Origin: Clitopilus passeckerianus
Lineage: Eukaryota; Basidiomycota; Agaricomycetes; Agaricales; Entolomataceae
Assembly: GCA_944990035.1 (NCBI GenBank)
Contig: CALYLX010000012.1
Coordinates: 1-64,000, forward strand
DNA: 64,000 bases
Reading direction: 5' to 3'
The notes beneath the pieces were generated by a model. The model was not told the origin of the DNA. It saw only the letters and a list, made by a program, of their open reading frames with translations, and searched no databases. Below are positions 59,671 to 64,000 of this stretch, piece after piece. The stretch's first letter is position 1; every line of letters begins with the position of its first letter. The position numbers and the translations under genes were made by a program.

Positions 59671-60812
59671 ATGGCCACTCTCTTTCGCTCAGCTCTACCA
59701 AAAGTCGCAAGGTCTCTTGCATGCGGACAACGGCGTTGTTTTCACCCCTTGGCTGGACAGTCCATGCGGGAGATACAAAATGAATGGCAGGCACCACCTT
59801 CAGCAAATCTTGTACCAATTGTGATCGAGCAAACGGTAATTCAAGCTGAGGCTCAGCTATTGCCAACACCATTATAACTCTTCTTATGATAGGGAAGGGG
59901 AGAGCGCTCCTATGATATCTTCTCGCGACTACTCCGGGAGCGTGTCATTATGCTTCAAGGACCGGTGAGCTTCTTGTCTGAATTCCTCAATTTCACGAAC
60001 ACTGAGTAAACCGAAGATTCACGACTCGATATCTTCGCTCATTGTGGCTCAGCTGCTTTTCTTGGAGGCAGAAGAGCAGTCTAAGCCTATACATCTGTAT
60101 ATTAACTCACCCGGCGGTAGTGTGACCGCAGGGCTGGCTATTTATGATACAGTAAGTCTCTTTTCCGAATTCTTCCATATTCACGGCTGAGCTTGGGGTT
60201 TAGATGCAGGTATATCCTCCAATATCCTCCCGCCCCCCAACGTTCTAACAGCTCCGGTGTTAGTATGTGTCGTCTCCGATCCATACATACAGTCTTGGCC
60301 TAGCTGCCTCCATGGGTTCCCTGCTTCTTGCCGCTGGTGAGAAAGGCAAGCGACATTGCCTTCCCCATGCAAGTATTATGATCCACCGTGAGTCTTGAAC
60401 CGATATTCTCCCGGTTTGTATTAATGGCTTTTGCAAACTGTTAATCAGAACCGTCCGGTGGTGCTTCTGGACAGGCTACAGACATCGCAATACACGCCAA
60501 AGAGATCCTTCGAGTACGGCAGCTGTTGACTAGCATCTATCAGAGGCACTGTGCGAAAGAAGGGGAGAGCGAAGTGGAAGGGCTTGCACGGTTCGGTGAG
60601 CGTTTATTGCCGGGAACGGGTCTTTGATCGGTCTATTCACACCCGTTCTTGTGATCGTACAGAGCGTGCTCTAGAGAGAGATTACTACATGACAGGTAAG
60701 CGCACCCATGTGCACCGAAAGATTATAAACTGACAGAACGGGTCTAGCGCAAGAAGCTCTGGAGTTCGGCATCGTGGATGGCATACTTGAGAGACGACCA
60801 AGTGACTCCTAA
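59671..60812 (+). CDS. CLPP: Mitochondrial ATP-dependent Clp protease proteolytic subunit (ClpP)
   Basis: Exons 59671-59835, 59893-59964, 60017-60151, 60204-60209, 60264-60387, 60449-60595, 60663-60695 and 60748-60812 give 248 aa. The N-terminus ([20 protein letters not shown], then RRCFHP) is Arg-rich without acidic residues, as in a mitochondrial presequence. The ClpP fold shows [60 protein letters not shown] with the catalytic Ser in AASMGS, MIHQPSGG with the catalytic His, and [20 protein letters not shown]. ClpP forms a 14-mer chamber in the matrix, normally fed by ClpX. A 6-base micro-exon (60204-60209, coding Met-Gln) is required to keep the conserved YDTMQY motif. Confidence 0.94.
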
Positions 60813-62152
60813 TCATGCATCTTACGTTCATACCTCCGTAACTCTGCGCTCATCGAAGTATCCTCTCCTGAGCCTGTTTAATCTCACTTCAGGGTCTTTT
60901 AGGAACGTCACAGCTGATCACCACCCGTACCATTAACTCCTTCGACTAGAAATTGTATAGACATCGCTTCTTCGGGAGTCGACCATCTGCACCCACGTTA
61001 TCCTGTCCAGCTGACCATGACGACTCCGTCCTGCACGATGTTATCAGATGATTTGCTGCAGTGGAGATGAGCAGCGCCTTCCTTCCGCTCTGAACTCAAA
61101 TAGATACACGGATACCCGCCGATCGGGATCCCTCTCGGTGTCCATCTTCCAAATAGACCCAATTCTTCCTTCACGGCGGCATCGGCGCGCTATCTATTGT
61201 AGCAAAGATCGTGGCGCGAGATTCGCCGTGATTTGCAAGGGTGCAAAGGCTGATTCTGGTCTTGTGCATTCCGAGTTTTCTATCAGAAGCCTTTCGTTGT
61301 GTTTGGAATATTTGGGGAAAAGTCTGAACAGAAGCCACGCGCGATAACATGCATTCGCCATCTCCGCTTCCACCTGCAACGCATTGAATGATATTCATGA
61401 AACCTCGGGGTGTGTTTGGAGCTCCAACTTCAGATTTGAACCTATGAAGGCAAGTCGTATGTTGGACACAGGCATGTTGTATTATGTGGTTCCTGTGGCC
61501 GAAAGGCTTGGAACCCCCCGAGACTGGGCCTATCATACCTATCTGAGCTGCTGTTCCTGAAGTCATCGATTTCGTGTTCAGTACATGGGTCTAGCGGGTG
61601 ATTATCCATGCAGGTTACGGCACCCTTGTGTTTATCCCTTCTCTGCTCCTCCTAACGGTGGCCCGGGGCATGATGCGCGTTGTGCAGATCTCTGGGCTTG
61701 CTGTTTACTATGAGAATCGCGTCTCAGGATGCTCCATTTATTTTACCCCCACAAGGACATGCTATTAGACAGACATTGCTCGCTCTGTTTGTAGTAGATT
61801 CAATTCAGCTAATCGCTTCATTTCAGCTCCTCCTAGATGATCGCACTTCAGCTCAGACAGTTCATCCCGGTTGTATTAATCGCTGAGCGCAAATTAAGAG
61901 TCAACGTAGTGGCAATCCATGGCACAAGAAGACGATCTTCCCCAACTAGCCGCCTAACTATTCCTCAGCGTCTCAGCACAACGCGATCGGTCATAGGATC
62001 TCCAGAAGGCTGGATTTTCTCCGGCATACGGTGAAATTAAATAATCGATTACAGTGTATAATCCGGATACTGTCAGTCCTATATATAGCAAAGTTCAAAG
62101 CGAGCGAGCGGATGGAGGATGAGAAGAATCAAGAGGCCGTGATAATCGACAT
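60813..62152. other. Intergenic between CLPP and the ADAM gene
   Basis: About 1.3 kb of convergent 3' sequence without a supported gene; open frames below about 130 codons have no motifs. Confidence 0.45.
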
Positions 62153-64000
62153 CTATCTCCCATTGTAGGCAGACTCGTCGACCCAATTCGAGCGGCTGTT
62201 GCCACGGCCGTGTGTTGGGCTCGTTGGGCCAAACCCGGTAGACACACGTGTGTAAGAAGCCCTAAAGAAGTTAAGTTAGCGGAGAATGCCAGATGGTAGG
62301 ATGGACCACGTACGAGGCAGGCTGCATGAAAGCTGGTGTTCCTGGAGGCGGACGGAAGGCGGGAGCAGGCGTATCATATCCCGACCTCTCTAGGCTCTCA
62401 AGGCGTTGATGCTGAGCACGCGCAAGAGCAGGGTTCATCGGAGGTGGAGGAACTTGTCTGTTGCGTCGTGTACAACGCACGATACCTGCAGGAGAAAACT
62501 ATGTTAAGCGACAAATGTGCTGCCAAACGGGTGGTAGACTCACTCCTGAAAATACCCCAGAGGATCGCAAGCACTACAAGGCCTACAATGATAGTCACAG
62601 GAATGGCGATCTGTAGATTTTGGGTATACCAAGCCTATGTTTTTGGAGAAAGTGAGAAATTGTCCAGATAGCCTTTTGACACGAAGGTCGCCTCACCTTG
62701 GCAGTGTCGAGCGCGTTTCCTGATTGGCATTTTCCGGTGACACATGTACCACCATAGCCTAGAGTAGACACATTAGAATCAACCCGCCCCGAAGTGTGGA
62801 AAATCCAACTTACCACAAGGAGACCCGTCACGGAGGAGGGAGGTCAATAGGATGCATTGGTTGGCTTTGTTGGGGTCCTGACATGAAACCTGGCAGGTGT
62901 TATCGTTGCGCTGGGGGCAAGCCTGCTTGAGGCCCAAAGATGCGCCAATCGTCTGGCACTGCGCTAAAATGGACAGCCGGCAGTTAGCGAAAAGAGAACA
63001 CAAGTGGAGTAGTAGCGTGGACATACCTGAAACAGAAGTACAAGATCCAGATGCACACTTGAGATCGCCACTTCCACAACTTTGTCCTAAATGACGGAAG
63101 AAATGAAAAATGAAGTGTCAGAAAAATTAGAACAGTTGGAGAAAACATATGAAGTTTACCGTTTGGAGCTGTTTCATCGGCAGGGCATGAAGAGGAGTTG
63201 CCTGTGCAGAACTCCGCTGTATCACATCTCGAGTCTTCGGAGGGACGACACATTTGCGTTGAGGGTGCGAAATTGCATTGATCGGTACAACATGAAGAAC
63301 TTTCGGGATCGCAAACGGCTCCAGCCTTGAATTTGCATGTCGCGGAGTCACAGCATGGAGATTGGACACCATTTCCTGGGTCACAGTCCTCGCCTTCTTC
63401 AACAATACCATTACCGCACATTTGCAACGAGATCGTCTTGCCCGCAGCGGCTGCGTCGATGAGACAGGTGGTGTTCGTCTTTTCTCCATTGACGCCATCC
63501 ATAACCGAACCTATGAAAAGCATGTTAAATTTTAATTTATTTTTTGGGGCCCTCAGACTTACAGATATTTCCAATGGTACATTGAGAGAAAGCCTTTTCG
63601 CCGTCTTGCGCGACTGGGCTCATAATGAATTGAGCGTTGGCGTTGCATGTTGAGGTACTCAAGGGGCAGCAAGCCTGAGATGAAGTACAACCGTCTGCGC
63701 ACTAAACAGAATATGAATATCAAACCGAATAATAAAATCCAGAAAAGGTAACGGACATCGTGCTGTAGAAATAAAAATTCATCAGTATACAACGCGTCAG
63801 AAGGGTCATTCATACTACTCACAATTGCTCCGAAATTGTGACCGATCTCATGCGCCACAACCTGCCACTCCGTGCGGCCAGCAGTCGAAACAGCGGCGCC
63901 AGATACGGTAGATCCATCGGTTCCAGTATTAGAATCTTGTTGACAGATAGTGGCGAGCCATGCAATGCCAACTTCAGAACCCGTGGGGCAGCCGCTCATC
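62153..64000 (-). CDS. ADAM-type membrane metalloprotease (5' end outside the window)
   Basis: Partial: the gene runs in from beyond 64000 and ends at 62153. The visible part starts within the reprolysin domain (SGCPTGSEVGIAWLATICQQ). The zinc site follows: HEIGHNFGAI, then HD on a 6-base exon (63762-63757), then CADGC, together giving HExxHxxGxxHD. Next come the end of the catalytic domain (AQFIMSPVAQDGEKAFSQC), a disintegrin-like cysteine-rich domain (CGNGIVEEGEDCDPGNG, CCTDQCNFAPSTQMCRPSED, FCTGNSSSCPADE), a Cys-rich segment, one membrane span (IAIPVTIIVGLVVLAILWGI), and a basic then Pro-rich cytosolic tail ending WVDESAYNGR. Fungal ADAMs are type I membrane proteases of largely unknown role. 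Signal peptide and propeptide lie outside. Confidence 0.9.

Noticed and set aside
1..64000. CRISPR array, rRNA operon or prophage
   Set aside because: The window is nuclear fungal DNA with introns; no regularly spaced repeats or rRNA motifs were seen.

Overview
The window looks like a piece of an Agaricomycete (mushroom-forming basidiomycete) genome. Protein-coding genes are split by many 45-75 bp GT-AG introns. Orthologues of fungal SRP68, GET3, KU80, STH1/SNF2, CYC8/SSN6, ERF4, YAP1, BRL1/BRR6 and mitochondrial ClpP can be read. It also carries gene types that are expanded in Agaricomycetes: an alpha-type protein kinase, an integrase-core DDE protein, and a secreted Asn/Gly-rich protein. 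No rRNA, tRNA or CRISPR array was found by eye.

Layout. 1-12 kb is gene-poor; only two small, weakly supported minus-strand genes can be proposed (2.7-3.0 and 9.2-9.5 kb). 12.2-14.6 kb holds a six-hairpin glycosidase gene interrupted by about seven one-base frame breaks. 14.9-16.2 kb holds an intact secreted low-complexity protein on the minus strand. 16.5-23.1 kb is again gene-poor, with a few exon-like fragments on the minus strand. 23.2-43.9 kb is a dense housekeeping block: ISA1 (+), GET3 (-), SRP68 (+), KU80 (-), STH1/SNF2 ATPase (+), a small SERF-family gene (-) and CYC8 (+). 44.6-51.0 kb holds an alpha-kinase (+) converging on an integrase-core gene (-), flanked by inverted copies of an identical 28-base segment. 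52.5-60.8 kb holds ERF4 (+), YAP1 (+), BRL1 (-) and CLPP (+). The right edge cuts an ADAM-type metalloprotease (-) that lacks its 5' part.

How the genes relate. GET3 and SRP68 share a 237 bp divergent promoter region and serve the two main routes of protein delivery to the ER. KU80 and STH1 share a 242 bp divergent region and both act on chromatin or DNA ends. CYC8 is a co-repressor that works in opposition to remodellers of the STH1 class. BRL1 and CLPP are divergent across 163 bp.

The most notable points are: the inverted-repeat-flanked kinase/integrase pair; several micro-exons of 5-7 bases (glycosidase, SERF, ClpP, and ADAM, where a 6-base exon encodes the third zinc-binding histidine); and a recurrent pattern of single missing bases, mostly in homopolymer runs, in the glycosidase and CYC8. 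That last pattern could be assembly error or real decay.
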